Below, piece by piece: positions 42,984 to 52,599 of a stretch of 64,000 nt of DNA. This stretch comes from Niastella sp. OAS944 (GTDB lineage: Bacteria; Bacteroidota; Bacteroidia; Chitinophagales; Chitinophagaceae). Every line of letters starts with the position of its first letter. The stretch's first letter is position 1. The notes below the pieces were generated by a model that did not search any database, was not told the DNA's origin, and worked only from the letters and a program-made list of their open reading frames with translations. Location of the stretch: assembly GCA_024809215.1 (NCBI GenBank), contig JANUBW010000001.1, positions 1,592,841 through 1,656,840 of the forward strand. The letters are read 5' to 3'. The position numbers were made by a program, and so were the translations under genes.

Positions 42984-45653
42984 CTATTGTTTTACTAACC
43001 CGATCTGCTTTTTAATAGATGCGCTGCTGATATCAAGAAAGTAAAGGCCTTTGGGCAACTGGCCCATATTTACGGGCAATGAGGTGCTACCAGGCAACAA
43101 CTGCCATTGTTGGGTTTGCACCACCTGCCCCATATTATTAATTATACGGGCCTGCACCTGCTCGGCTTTTTGAAGTGTAATGGTAATATTGGTTTCGCTG
43201 GTAACCGGGTTAGGATAACAAACCACCCGGCTTGCAGATACTTCTATTGGTAATGTTAAAATACGGCTATATGTGCTTTTGCCATCTGCATCAACCTGCT
43301 TTAAACGATAATAAATAGTTGAAACACCTAACTGGTTTACGCTTTTATCGGTAAAGCTATATTGATGAACGCCTGTTTTATTAGCGGCCACAACGGTGCC
43401 GGCTGTTGTATAATAACGGCCATCAATACTTCTTTCTATTATAAATGTTCGGGTGTTTTCTTCGCTTTCTGTTTTCCAGCTCAACCTGGCATCAGCGTTC
43501 ACAATATGACCGTTGAATTCCGTTAACTGTAACGGCAATATAACTATAGGCCCTAGGCTTTTTACATAAGCGCCGCCATACATGTATGAAAGAATGGGCA
43601 CATTGCCAATACCAAAAGCAATATCCATCTCCTCACCAAGCCCATCTACCCTGCCGGCAGAAACGGGGGGTGTGCCTACGGTTACCCAATTACTGCCATC
43701 AAACTTTTTAACTATCACCTGATATGCCGACGAATAACTGTGTGCCACATAAGGAACATTGTTGGCATCAATAGCAAATGCCATTGTTTCACTTTGACCT
43801 GTAGCAAGTGTGCCTACATCGCTCCAATTACTGCCGTCAAATTTTTTAACGTGAACTTCAGTATCGTAGTAGCTTACATAAACGGTATTGTTGCCATCGA
43901 TAGCCAAACCAGTATAGCTTACAGAACCGGCAGTTACACCGGCAGCACCTACGTCGACCCAATTACTGCCATCCAGTTTTTTAACCATGGTCTTGTTTGC
44001 AGCGCCTGCATCACTATATATTACATACGGATTACCAGCGGCGTCCAGTGCAAGCTTAATATTACTTACTGCTCCAACCGAAAAGTCCGGCGTTCCCACT
44101 GTAACCCAATTACCATTATCAAATTTCAAAACATTGATCTTTGCCGATGCCGTGCTTTTGCCTGCTAAATAGGGCGTACCAGCGCTGGTAACTGCCATGG
44201 ACACTTCTTCCATTTCCGAACTAAAAAAGCCAGGGGTGCCAACATTAACCCAATTACCTCCTTCGAACTTTTTAACGGTGTTGTCATATCCATCAACAAA
44301 AAATACATATGGAACATCATTAGGCCCCATGGCAATAGTGGTGTTATATCCACCGTTGGTAGTAAGCTTTCCGGCACCTAAGGGCACCCAACTGGTACCA
44401 TTGTATACTTTAACGTTTGCGTTCCAGTTATCATTAGGATCTGCGTATATAATATAAGGCGCTCCACTGCTGCCTGCAGCCATTTTCAGGGTGCGAACAG
44501 CTTGCGAAGCAGCCCCCTGGCCACCAACTGTTGACCAGGCACCGCCCGTTAATTTTCTCACAACGCCTTTACCATCAAATCCCGACTCGGTATAAAAAAC
44601 ATATGGGATACCTGTTGCATCCAATGTTAAACGCACATTGTAATTAGTTCCGGAAGAGGTATTGGTACCGGCATCTACCCAATTCAAACCATCAAATCGT
44701 TTAACCGTAGCAATAACATCAGGTCCGTCACTATAACCTACGTATATATTACCGCTGGCATCTATTTTTAATTTAACGTTTATGACCGACCCTGTCGAAA
44801 AGTAAGGAGTACCCACTTCGTCCCAACTGGTGCCGTTGAATTTCTTTACAACAATTTTTCTACCGTTAGCTGCATCTGTATAAGCAACATAAGGAACACC
44901 GGCAGGGTCCACTGCAATGGAAGTGTAGTTAACGGTTCCCGCAGATAAAATTTGTGTACCCACGAATCCCCAGCTCCCGGAATTATATCTGAGTACAGAA
45001 AGTGTATTTGCATTTCCACCATCGGCAAAGGCTATATAGGCATTACCGCTGCCTTCATTAGCCATCACATAGCCTTCGATAGCCATGGAAACTGCAGAAG
45101 CACTTCCCACGGAGAATGCACCCAGGTCTGTAAACGTTGTACCGTTCACATCGGCACTCAGTGCCAGCTTGCTGCTTCTGGTACCATCGGCATACGCACA
45201 ATATAATTTACCGCTTGCATCAATTGCAGCGGCCATTGAAGAAGCAGATCCGGCAGAGACATCATTGGCTCCATATTTAACCCAGCTGCCGCCAATCAAT
45301 TTCTTAACGCTTACCTTACTATTTGAAAAGTCCTCATAAACAAGCGTTGGAATGTCCGCGGCATCCATCAAAATATAAAGATCAGCTGAATAAGCTATTG
45401 AAATTCCCGGGGTAGTAACCGGCTCCCAGTTGGTGCCATTATACATTCTCACTTGTACGCCAGCACCGTATGCATCCTTGTAGGCAACATAAGGATGCCC
45501 CGCTGCGTCGCAGGCGATCGTTGGATTTGAAAACGGATTTACCGATGGTTCATTAAAATCGCTGGCGCCCAACGATTGCCAGTTTTGGCTTTGGGCAGAA
45601 AAAAACAACAAAATAAGGGCTGATAAAACTGAAATACGCACATGCATCCGCAT
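42984..45653 (-). CDS. Secreted repeat protein with T9SS type A sorting domain
   Basis: 889 residues exported by Sec and then the type IX system. Signal peptide MRMHVRISVLSALILLFFSA ends near QSQ. About fifteen repeats of roughly 45 residues (30-690) alternate DxxGxPYVxYxD and VKKFxGxxWVxVGT motifs and are probably blades of one or more beta-propellers. A fibronectin-like segment (about 700-800, LTEFNGHIVNADARLSWKTE) precedes the C-terminal sorting domain (about 812-889, VVCYPNPVTSETNITI to LPKGLYFLDISSASIKKQIG). The ligand is unknown. The repeats are also similar at DNA level, so copy number could vary. Confidence 0.92.
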   Translation of the reverse strand: MRMHVRISVLSALILLFFSAQSQNWQSLGASDFNEPSVNPFSNPTIACDAAGHPYVAYKDAYGAGVQVRMYNGTNWEPVTTPGISIAYSADLYILMDAADIPTLVYEDFSNSKVSVKKLIGGSWVKYGANDVSAGSASSMAAAIDASGKLYCAYADGTRSSKLALSADVNGTTFTDLGAFSVGSASAVSMAIEGYVMANEGSGNAYIAFADGGNANTLSVLRYNSGSWGFVGTQILSAGTVNYTSIAVDPAGVPYVAYTDAANGRKIVVKKFNGTSWDEVGTPYFSTGSVINVKLKIDASGNIYVGYSDGPDVIATVKRFDGLNWVDAGTNTSSGTNYNVRLTLDATGIPYVFYTESGFDGKGVVRKLTGGAWSTVGGQGAASQAVRTLKMAAGSSGAPYIIYADPNDNWNANVKVYNGTSWVPLGAGKLTTNGGYNTTIAMGPNDVPYVFFVDGYDNTVKKFEGGNWVNVGTPGFFSSEMEEVSMAVTSAGTPYLAGKSTASAKINVLKFDNGNWVTVGTPDFSVGAVSNIKLALDAAGNPYVIYSDAGAANKTMVKKLDGSNWVDVGAAGVTAGSVSYTGLAIDGNNTVYVSYYDTEVHVKKFDGSNWSDVGTLATGQSETMAFAIDANNVPYVAHSYSSAYQVIVKKFDGSNWVTVGTPPVSAGRVDGLGEEMDIAFGIGNVPILSYMYGGAYVKSLGPIVILPLQLTEFNGHIVNADARLSWKTESEENTRTFIIERSIDGRYYTTAGTVVAANKTGVHQYSFTDKSVNQLGVSTIYYRLKQVDADGKSTYSRILTLPIEVSASRVVCYPNPVTSETNITITLQKAEQVQARIINNMGQVVQTQQWQLLPGSTSLPVNMGQLPKGLYFLDISSASIKKQIGLVKQ

Positions 45654-45800
45654 AGGGTTTTTGGTTAGGATTATTAGATATTTAAAAAGTCAAAGGCCCG
45701 AAGATAATGTAAAAGGGTATATCCGCTGTTGCAAATGAATACACGTGCAGAAATGGAAATAAACGTGCAGTTTTGGACAATAAGTGTGCAACGGAACTTA

Positions 45801-45839
45801 TAATATCAAAAGGCTGCCAACCCATTCACTGACAGCCTT
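45801..45839 (-). terminator. Terminator-like hairpin after the small T9SS cargo gene
   Basis: AAGGCTG pairs with CAGCCTT (45810-45816 with 45833-45839) around a 16-nt loop and on the minus strand runs into TTTGATATTA. It lies 25 bp after the stop at 45864. The stem is short, so termination is probable rather than certain. Confidence 0.6.
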
Positions 45840-45863
45840 ATCACCTACCCAACTGCGCTATTT

Positions 45864-46574
45864 TTATCGTTTAATAATAATGAGCCTTTTTTTGATAAGC
45901 CCACTGCTGATATCGAGTATATAACTACCCGGTGCATACGAGCTCATATCGAACGGTAAAGAGTTGCTGCCCGCATTTATTTCCCATACTTTGGTTTGCA
46001 GGTGCATACCTGTTTTATCGGCCAGCCGCACCACTACGTGTTGCGATCTTTCAACAGTGATGGAGATACCAGCCTCGCCAATAACCGGGTTGGGGTAAAC
46101 ACTCACCGCGCTGGCATGGGTGGCAATAGGCAATGCTACCAGCCGCGAAACTGCCGTATTACCTGTCAGGTCTTTTTGTTTTATGCGGTAGTAAATGGTT
46201 TCAATGCCATTGGTTGGCAAACTGTAATCAAGAAAGCGGTATTCATGTATGCCGGAGTCGTTCACGGCTCCCACAGAACCCGCCTTAGTAAAATTGATGC
46301 CGTTATAACTGCGCTCAACGATATAGTAATCCTGGTTTACTTCGTTGTCAATTGTCCAGGTAAGCATGCCGTTATTGTGACGGAATACGGCCTTTAGATT
46401 GGGCATATTGGCAATAGTAGCAAACTGGGTATTATAGGTGATGGGTTCCTGGGTGCTGGTACCGCCCCGGCCGGGTCTTTTCAATTGCGCCAGCAATGAG
46501 GCAGGAGATAATAAATGAACTATGCAAAACAGTAAAAGGTACCGGTAATGGCTGGGGGCTACAGTAGTTTTCAT
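45864..46574 (-). CDS. Small secreted protein with T9SS type A sorting domain
   Basis: 236 residues: signal peptide ending SLLAQ, a fibronectin-like middle (about 50-150, NNGMLTWTIDNEVNQDYYIV) and a C-terminal sorting domain (about 158-236, VSVYPNPVIGEAGISITV to GSYILDISSGLIKKRLIIIK). The middle and sorting parts closely match the C-terminal 190 residues of the neighbour at 42984, so this looks like that protein with its propeller repeats removed or never gained. It has no other domain and may act as a small adhesin or cap (inference). Confidence 0.9.
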   Translation of the reverse strand: MKTTVAPSHYRYLLLFCIVHLLSPASLLAQLKRPGRGGTSTQEPITYNTQFATIANMPNLKAVFRHNNGMLTWTIDNEVNQDYYIVERSYNGINFTKAGSVGAVNDSGIHEYRFLDYSLPTNGIETIYYRIKQKDLTGNTAVSRLVALPIATHASAVSVYPNPVIGEAGISITVERSQHVVVRLADKTGMHLQTKVWEINAGSNSLPFDMSSYAPGSYILDISSGLIKKRLIIIKR

Positions 46575-46671
46575 TGTGTTTAGGTTTAAAAGAACAAGGC
46601 AAAATTAAAATGATGTTTAAGCCTCGCTCCTAACCTTGATATGAAAACAACATGATTTAAATCATAAGGTG

Positions 46672-46842
<171 letters not shown>

Positions 46843-46843
46843 G

Positions 46844-47554
46844 CTACAGCATCGGCAACAGCACCTTCCACACATTTTCTGCAACAATGCGGGCGCCTTG
46901 TGGATTGGGGTGAATGCCATCGGCCTGGTTTAGCGAAGGAATGCCCCCTACATTTTCGAGCAGAAAAGGGATAAGCTCCACTTTGTTTTTGGCGGCCAGC
47001 TGTTCAAATACCACCCTGAACTGGGTGGCATAATTGCGCCCCATATTGGGTGGCACCTGCATACCTGCCAGAATAATTTTTGCTTCAGGGTATTTTTCCC
47101 GCACCCGGTCAATGATCGCCTGTAGGTTTTTAGACGTTTCAGCAATAGGAATACCACGCAGTCCATCATTGCCGCCTAATTCAAGTACAAATATATTTAC
47201 GGGTTGACGCAGGATCCAGTCAATTCTGCTTTTACCACCGGCAGTTGTTTCACCACTAACGCCGGCATTTATTACCTTATAGGGTAGTTGCAGCGAATCT
47301 ATTTTATCCTGCACAACAGAAGGAAACGATTCAGACGGATCTACACCATAACCGGCCGTTAGGCTGTTGCCATAAAATACAATGGTTTTTGCTTTCTCAT
47401 TTTTGGCGCCTGTGGTCACCTGTTCCCGCTTCTGATTGCCACCTTCATTTGATTTTTCTTCATTACTGCCGCACCCGGCCAGCAGGGCCATCACCAGCAT
47501 ACCTGTAAGGAAATATTTTGTCCCCATATAAAAATTACCGCTAAACTGTTTCAT
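46844..47554 (-). CDS. SGNH-type esterase/lysophospholipase lipoprotein (TesA-like)
   Basis: 236-residue secreted hydrolase. Lipobox LAGC (Cys28). Catalytic triad Ser64 in GNSLTAGYG, Asp212 and His215 in ADGIHPNPQG; oxyanion Gly101 region and Asn129 in ELGGND. Block I reads GNS instead of the usual GDS. The start at 47554 is supported by a strong AAGGAGG five bases upstream, rare in this phylum, over the internal Met at codon 10. It is divergent from an ABC transporter pair in the same arrangement as tesA and ybbAP in E. coli. Substrates could be acyl esters or lysophospholipids. Confidence 0.92.
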   Translation of the reverse strand: MKQFSGNFYMGTKYFLTGMLVMALLAGCGSNEEKSNEGGNQKREQVTTGAKNEKAKTIVFYGNSLTAGYGVDPSESFPSVVQDKIDSLQLPYKVINAGVSGETTAGGKSRIDWILRQPVNIFVLELGGNDGLRGIPIAETSKNLQAIIDRVREKYPEAKIILAGMQVPPNMGRNYATQFRVVFEQLAAKNKVELIPFLLENVGGIPSLNQADGIHPNPQGARIVAENVWKVLLPML

Positions 47555-47559
47555 TGGTA

Positions 47560-47566
47560 CCTCCTT
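47560..47566 (-). promoter_or_regulatory. Strong Shine-Dalgarno AAGGAGG
   Basis: Read on the minus strand AAGGAGG-TACCA-ATG gives ideal spacing to the start at 47554. Most genes in this window lack such a site, so it decides the start and suggests high or special translation. An identical site with the same spacing lies at 61705-61711. Confidence 0.8.
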
Positions 47567-47635
47567 ATAAGTTTGTACTCAAAATAACATTAATTTAAGC
47601 AACTTTATGACCACCTAAGTGTAATTTAAAAAATG

Positions 47636-47782
47636 GCGAGTGAAAAGTGGTAAGTGGCGAGTGGGAAATACAGGGGTGACAAAATTTTTTAATTATCAAC
47701 GTTTGAAAATACAACATGCTGGCAGGTAGTAGCGAGTGACGAATAAAAACCCCACTAGCTACTAACTACTAGCTACTAGCTT
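47636..47782. repeat. Mosaic intergenic repeat element (GGCGAGTG / CTAGCTACTA words)
   Basis: The left arm (47636-47665) repeats GGCGAGTGAAAAGTGGTAAG. The core includes GTGGGAAATACAGGGGTGAC (47661-47680). The right arm (47749-47782) is CCCCACTAGCTACTAACTAC-type. Left and right arms correspond to the right and left arms of 11898-12006 respectively. The right arm runs up to 3 bp before the ATG of the ABC ATPase gene. Confidence 0.85.
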
Positions 47783-47784
47783 TT

Positions 47785-48465
47785 ATGGAAACGATACTCA
47801 ACGTAAAGAACGTAAGTAAAACGTATCAGGGGGCGGGGCAAACCCTCACCGTGCTCAATGATGTGAATTTTGCAGTGGAAGCCGGTTCAACCGTATCTAT
47901 TGTTGGCCCTTCGGGCAGCGGAAAAACCACCCTGTTGGGTCTTTGCGCCGGGCTCGACCGTGCCAGCCTGGGTTCAGTTGAACTCAACAACATTAAGCTC
48001 GATAAACTGAGCGAAGATGAACGGGCCCAGGTACGTAACCGCTACGTTGGTTTTATTTTCCAAAATTTTCAGCTGCTGCCTACCCTTACTGCCCTCGAAA
48101 ATGTAATGGTGCCGCTGGAGTTACGTGGTGAAAAAAATATTCGTTCCCGTTCCATTACCCTGCTTGAGAAAGTAGGATTGCAAAACCGTATGCACCACTA
48201 CCCTGCCCAACTTTCGGGCGGTGAGCAACAACGGGTTTCCCTTGCCCGCGCATTTTCTAACAACCCCCGCATTTTATTTGCCGATGAACCAACCGGTAAC
48301 CTCGATGTGGAAACCAGCGATAAAGTAATAAAACTGTTGTTCGATTTGAACCAGGAGGCCGGTACTACATTAATTATAGTAACACATAATATGGAGCTGG
48401 CCTCACAAACCAAACGAATAATAAAGATCAAGGGCGGCCATTTAGTTGCAGACGAATTAAATTAA
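47785..48465 (+). CDS. ABC transporter ATP-binding protein (YbbA/LolD-like)
   Basis: 226-residue ATPase. Walker A GPSGSGKTTLLG, Q-loop FQNFQLLPTLT, signature LSGGEQQRVSLARA, Walker B RILFADEPTGNLD and H-loop VTHNMELA are intact. It pairs with the FtsX-type permease that follows and is divergent from the esterase gene, matching the tesA-ybbA-ybbP neighbourhood. Substrate is unknown; lipoprotein or envelope-stress roles are suggested for relatives. Its ATG sits at the edge of a repeat element. Confidence 0.94.
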   Translation: METILNVKNVSKTYQGAGQTLTVLNDVNFAVEAGSTVSIVGPSGSGKTTLLGLCAGLDRASLGSVELNNIKLDKLSEDERAQVRNRYVGFIFQNFQLLPTLTALENVMVPLELRGEKNIRSRSITLLEKVGLQNRMHHYPAQLSGGEQQRVSLARAFSNNPRILFADEPTGNLDVETSDKVIKLLFDLNQEAGTTLIIVTHNMELASQTKRIIKIKGGHLVADELN

Positions 48466-48626
48466 AATACAAAATCACAAATCTCAAATCACAAGCTCCA
48501 AATAAATCACAAAACACAAATCTCAAATTTTGATTTTAATTGGTTCTTGGAATTTGGAAGTTGGAGTTTGGAACTTGAGATTTGGAATTTCTTTGGTTCT
48601 TGGATCTTGAGATTTGGAATTTAATT
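48466..48626. repeat. Mosaic repeat element inside the ABC operon
   Basis: The left arm (48466-48530) has CAAATCTCAAATCACAAG and related words. The right arm (48536-48622) has TTGGAATTTGGAAGTTGGAG and CTTGAGATTTGGAATTT words complementary to the left arm. It is the same word family as 6880-7051 and lies entirely between the ATPase stop and the permease ATG, so it must be transcribed with both genes unless an internal promoter exists. Confidence 0.85.
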
Positions 48627-51185
48627 ATGGACATAGAAAGATTCAAATACAAAAGACGTCTTCGTTTTGGCTGGTTGCTAAAGATGGCCTGGCGCGATAG
48701 CCGGCGCAACCGCTCGCGCCTGTTCCTGTTCATTTCATCTATTGTATTAGGAATAGCCGCCCTGGTAGCCATTTTTTCACTGGGCGATAATGTACGTTCC
48801 GATATAGATTCCCAGGCAAAAACTTTAGTTGGGGCCGATCTTGTAATTGAAAGCAATAAAAGAGTAAGCAGCCGTATTCGTCCACTGCTCGATTCACTGG
48901 GCGATCAGCGTTCCATTGAACGCACCTTCGCCTCCATGATCTATTTTACCAAAAACGATGGCACCCGCCTGGTACAGGTACGGGCGCTTGAAGGCGATTA
49001 TCCTTATTATGGATCTATAGAAACCACACCGGCAAGGGCAAGCCGGGCCTTTCGCAACAACCGACAGGCACTGGTTGATAAAACCCTTATGCTGCAATAC
49101 AATGCAAAAGTGGGCGATTCCATTATGATAGGTGATGTAACTTTTGCCATTGCCGGCGTAATTACCAAAGCGCCGGGCCGAACAGGTATTTCAACCACCG
49201 TTGCGCCACCAGTTTATATTCCACTCAAATACCTCGATTCAACAGGGCTTATTCAAAAAGGCAGCCGCATAGCTACTGCCTATTATTATAAATATAACAA
49301 TCCTGCTACTATTGGCAGTATTGTTTCGGGTATAGAGCCCCGTTTAGAGAAAGAAGGGCTCGATTACGATACCGTTGAAGAAAGAAAAAAGAATACCGGC
49401 CGGGCCTTTGAGAACTTCAACCAGTTTCTCACCCTCATTAGCTTTATTGCATTGCTGCTGGGTTGCATAGGCGTGGCCAGCGCCATTCATATTTACATGC
49501 GGGAGAAGATAGCTTCCATTGCCATTCTTCGTTGCCTGGGTGTAAACTCTTCGCAGGCTTTCCTTATTTACCTTATACAAATAGTTACTATCGGTTTAAT
49601 TGGTTCGGTACTGGGCGCCGTGCTGGGTATTGTAATTCAACAACAATTGCCGGCCGTGTTCAAAGATTTTTTACCGGTACAGGTAACCACTACCATGTCG
49701 TGGAAGGCTATTTCGCAGGGGCTTATCTCGGGCGTGGTGATCTCATTGCTGTTTGCCCTGCTGCCATTGGTAAGTGTAAGAAATATTTCACCGCTGTATA
49801 CATTGCGCCTGGCGGTGGAGCATGTTCGGTTTCGCGATCCGCTTAAATGGCTGGTGTATGCCATCATCCTGTTCTTTGTTGCAGGGTTTACCTGGTGGCA
49901 GATCCACGACTGGCGGCAGGCCATTGTTTTCACCTTAAGCATTCTGGCAGCCTTCCTTTTATTGTCTCTGGTAGCATTACTATTGCGCTGGCTGGTGCGC
50001 AGGTTCTTTCCCACTTCGTGGAATTACCTGTGGCGGCAAGGGTTTGCCAATTTATATCGTCCCAACAATCAAACACTGATTCTTATAGTTACCATTGGTT
50101 TGGGCGCCGCATTTATTGGCACCCTGTATTTTGTTCAGGATATACTTATTAGCCGGGTAACGTTATCGGGCAGTGGCAATCAACCCAACATGGTGCTGTT
50201 CGATATCCAAAACAACCAAAAGGACAGCGTGGCCGCCCTTGCCAAACAATACAAATTGCCGGTAATGCAACAGGTGCCTATTGTTACCATGCGGGTTGAA
50301 GAGATCAATAAACAAACTTCTTCACAGGTAAAACAAGATACCAGCTCGGGTTTTCGTACCGAAGCCTATGAATGGGAGTTTAGGGTAACTTACCGCGATA
50401 CATTGACCAGCTCAGAAAAACTGACCGCCGGTAAACTATATGGCCCCGTAAAAACGGCCGACGATGTTATTTATATTTCTATGGAAGACCGTTATGCCAA
50501 ACGCATACACGTTAACCTTGGCGATCATATTATTTTTAATGTACAAGGCACTCTTATACCTACTGTAGTGGGCAGCTTGCGGCAGGTAGACTGGCAACGG
50601 GTGCAAACCAACTTCAGGGTGGTATTTCCTACCGGTGTTTTGGAAGAAGCGCCGCAATTTCACGTACTGGTAACCCGGGTACCATCACCCGAAGTATCGG
50701 CCGGTTTTCAACAGGCAGTGGTAAAGAAGTACCCCAACGTTTCGGTCATTGACCTTAATTTAATACTCACCGTATTAGATGAGGTGTTAGACAAAATAGG
50801 TTTTGTAATACGATTTATGGCAGGGTTCAGCATTATTACCGGGTTGATAGTATTAGTAGCCTCTGTGCTTATTAGTAAGTTTCAGCGTATGCAGGAAAGT
50901 ATATTGTTACGCACCCTGGGCGCCAGCCGTAAACAAATATTGTTTATTACTGCACTTGAATACTTTTTCTTAGGCGCCCTGGCAGCCGCCACCGGAATTT
51001 TATTGTCAATGGCGGCCAGCTGGGCGTTGGCAAAATATAGTTTCAATGCTCCCTTTACACCACACTGGCTTCCCATTGTTGTTTTGTTTGCAGCCATTTC
51101 GCTGTTAACAGTTATTATTGGGTTGTTCAACAGCCGAAGTGTGTTGAATAAGCCTCCGTTGGAGGTGTTGAGGAAGGAAGTGTGA
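48627..51185 (+). CDS. FtsX-like ABC permease (YbbP-like)
   Basis: 852 residues from the ATG at 48627. The frame is open for 15 codons upstream, but those are repeat DNA. It begins MDIERFKYKRRLRFGWLLKM and contains an N-terminal membrane segment (LFLFISSIVLGIAALVAIF), a periplasmic MacB-like domain (about 55-245), a three-helix FtsX core (about 268-385), another membrane block (about 415-480), a second periplasmic part and a C-terminal FtsX core (about 725-845). Two FtsX modules in one chain is the YbbP layout. It works with the ATPase upstream. Confidence 0.93.
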   Translation: MDIERFKYKRRLRFGWLLKMAWRDSRRNRSRLFLFISSIVLGIAALVAIFSLGDNVRSDIDSQAKTLVGADLVIESNKRVSSRIRPLLDSLGDQRSIERTFASMIYFTKNDGTRLVQVRALEGDYPYYGSIETTPARASRAFRNNRQALVDKTLMLQYNAKVGDSIMIGDVTFAIAGVITKAPGRTGISTTVAPPVYIPLKYLDSTGLIQKGSRIATAYYYKYNNPATIGSIVSGIEPRLEKEGLDYDTVEERKKNTGRAFENFNQFLTLISFIALLLGCIGVASAIHIYMREKIASIAILRCLGVNSSQAFLIYLIQIVTIGLIGSVLGAVLGIVIQQQLPAVFKDFLPVQVTTTMSWKAISQGLISGVVISLLFALLPLVSVRNISPLYTLRLAVEHVRFRDPLKWLVYAIILFFVAGFTWWQIHDWRQAIVFTLSILAAFLLLSLVALLLRWLVRRFFPTSWNYLWRQGFANLYRPNNQTLILIVTIGLGAAFIGTLYFVQDILISRVTLSGSGNQPNMVLFDIQNNQKDSVAALAKQYKLPVMQQVPIVTMRVEEINKQTSSQVKQDTSSGFRTEAYEWEFRVTYRDTLTSSEKLTAGKLYGPVKTADDVIYISMEDRYAKRIHVNLGDHIIFNVQGTLIPTVVGSLRQVDWQRVQTNFRVVFPTGVLEEAPQFHVLVTRVPSPEVSAGFQQAVVKKYPNVSVIDLNLILTVLDEVLDKIGFVIRFMAGFSIITGLIVLVASVLISKFQRMQESILLRTLGASRKQILFITALEYFFLGALAAATGILLSMAASWALAKYSFNAPFTPHWLPIVVLFAAISLLTVIIGLFNSRSVLNKPPLEVLRKEV

Positions 51186-51189
51186 TAGC

Positions 51190-51849
51190 TCAGCGAAATA
51201 AATAAACAATCCTAAACCCCGCAGGCAGAGCAGGCACTACATATGTTCCCGTATTCCTTCTTAACCGAAGTCCCAGATCATATTGGCTATTGGGTTCGTT
51301 AAGCAGGCCTTCGTCTTTGTAATGCAAACCGAGGCCTACATAACCTTCCACATAAAACCGTTTATTATAATTCAGGTAATTTTTAAAGCCCGCCAATATA
51401 TGAACACCCATTACCTTTTTCTTAAACCTGAAAACTTTATACTCTTCATAAGCAGGTACATTGGCCACCACGTCTTTATCTAACCAGTCTTTTATCCTGT
51501 ACTTAACATTTTTATAATGCAACTGCAGGTCAATGAAAAAGTCTTTATACTTATTGGGGTAAAGCCGCAGGCCCGGGCGGAACAGCAAACCGCTGCTCAT
51601 TCTGGCAAATTGAAAATAGCTTGAATACAGTATGGCGCCGGCGTCGAGCGTAGCGGCCCAGGTATTGTTAAACCGGTATTCTGCGCCAAGGGTGAGGTTG
51701 CCATCATACAGGTCAATAACACCCAGTGGACTGCATCGCAGGTATAACGTACCCGTATCGGCCTTTAATCCGCGCCGCTCAATAGTTTGCCCATTACCTG
51801 CCCATGCTGTCAAAAGCAAAAGCAGGCAACAGAAATATGTTCGATGCAT
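51190..51849 (-). CDS. Outer-membrane beta-barrel protein (DUF3575-like)
   Basis: 219 residues from the ATG at 51849. Signal peptide HRTYFCCLLLLLTAWAGNGQ. The mature protein alternates amphipathic strands (LTLGAEYRFNNTWAATLD, GLLFRPGLRLYPN, FYVEGYVGLGLHYKDEG) and ends in AGFRIVYLFR, consistent with a small barrel. The frame extends 26 codons upstream into the LVIVD gene but the signal starts here. Its start overlaps the stop of the upstream gene by one base (TAATG), so translation is coupled. Confidence 0.8.
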   Translation of the reverse strand: MHRTYFCCLLLLLTAWAGNGQTIERRGLKADTGTLYLRCSPLGVIDLYDGNLTLGAEYRFNNTWAATLDAGAILYSSYFQFARMSSGLLFRPGLRLYPNKYKDFFIDLQLHYKNVKYRIKDWLDKDVVANVPAYEEYKVFRFKKKVMGVHILAGFKNYLNYNKRFYVEGYVGLGLHYKDEGLLNEPNSQYDLGLRLRRNTGTYVVPALPAGFRIVYLFR

Positions 51850-52589
51850 TATTTTATTTTTGTAATGAGTTTTGGTTCCAGGCGCTCGCTGATATCGTAC
51901 AAGGTCAATCCATCCTGCACCTGACAAATGAGGGTATTGTTGTAAGGGATCACATCGAGATACCAGTTATCATTAAATGTTTTTACACTTACAGGCTTGT
52001 AGGCTTCTTTGATATTGAAAACATATAAACCTGCTCTATCGCACACATACAATGCGGTATCGGCATAACCCAGTCCATAAGGTTCACGAACCGCATATGT
52101 GCCTTTTTGTACAGGATTTGAAATGTCTTTTATATCATAAGCAGCCAGTATGCTTTGCGTGCCGCCACAAGGGCCATTGGTACGCAGGGTAGCATAAGCC
52201 ACTGTATCTTTTGCCACCACGGGGTCGCAACGGCGAATTACTTCGGGCGAAATGGCCGTACTCAATCTTTGCGGCTGTTCGGGGTTATTAATAGAAAAAA
52301 TATGCACGGCACTGGTTGAGCCTATGAACAGTTTATCTTTAAACGGATAAATGGTCTCTATTTCAAAACCAACCGATACCGTATTTTTCAGCACCGGATC
52401 GGTTGCCGTTGAAATATCGAACACTTTCAGGTTGGCATCATCAACCGTATACAGGTAGTTACCGCTGATGGCAAAGCGGGCAGTTGATCCACCACTTCCA
52501 CCGGTATTGGCAGCATTGCCTGATTTTTGACATTGCGTTGTAACGGCTATTACACCCAACAACAGTATTATATGTAATAATTTATTCAT
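51849..52589 (-). CDS. LVIVD-repeat lipoprotein
   Basis: 246 residues with lipobox-like TTQC (Cys20). LVIVD-type propeller repeats run through the mature protein: YTVDDANLKVFDISTATDPV, VHIFSINNPEQPQRL, LAAYDIKDISNPVQKG, LYVFNIKEAYKPVSV and LTLYDISERLEPKLI. Such surface lipoproteins are widespread in Bacteroidota; their ligand is not known. It lies 10 bp after a second LVIVD gene and is coupled to the barrel gene after it. Confidence 0.88.
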   Translation of the reverse strand: MNKLLHIILLLGVIAVTTQCQKSGNAANTGGSGGSTARFAISGNYLYTVDDANLKVFDISTATDPVLKNTVSVGFEIETIYPFKDKLFIGSTSAVHIFSINNPEQPQRLSTAISPEVIRRCDPVVAKDTVAYATLRTNGPCGGTQSILAAYDIKDISNPVQKGTYAVREPYGLGYADTALYVCDRAGLYVFNIKEAYKPVSVKTFNDNWYLDVIPYNNTLICQVQDGLTLYDISERLEPKLITKIK

Positions 52590-52599
52590 AATAGTAGTT

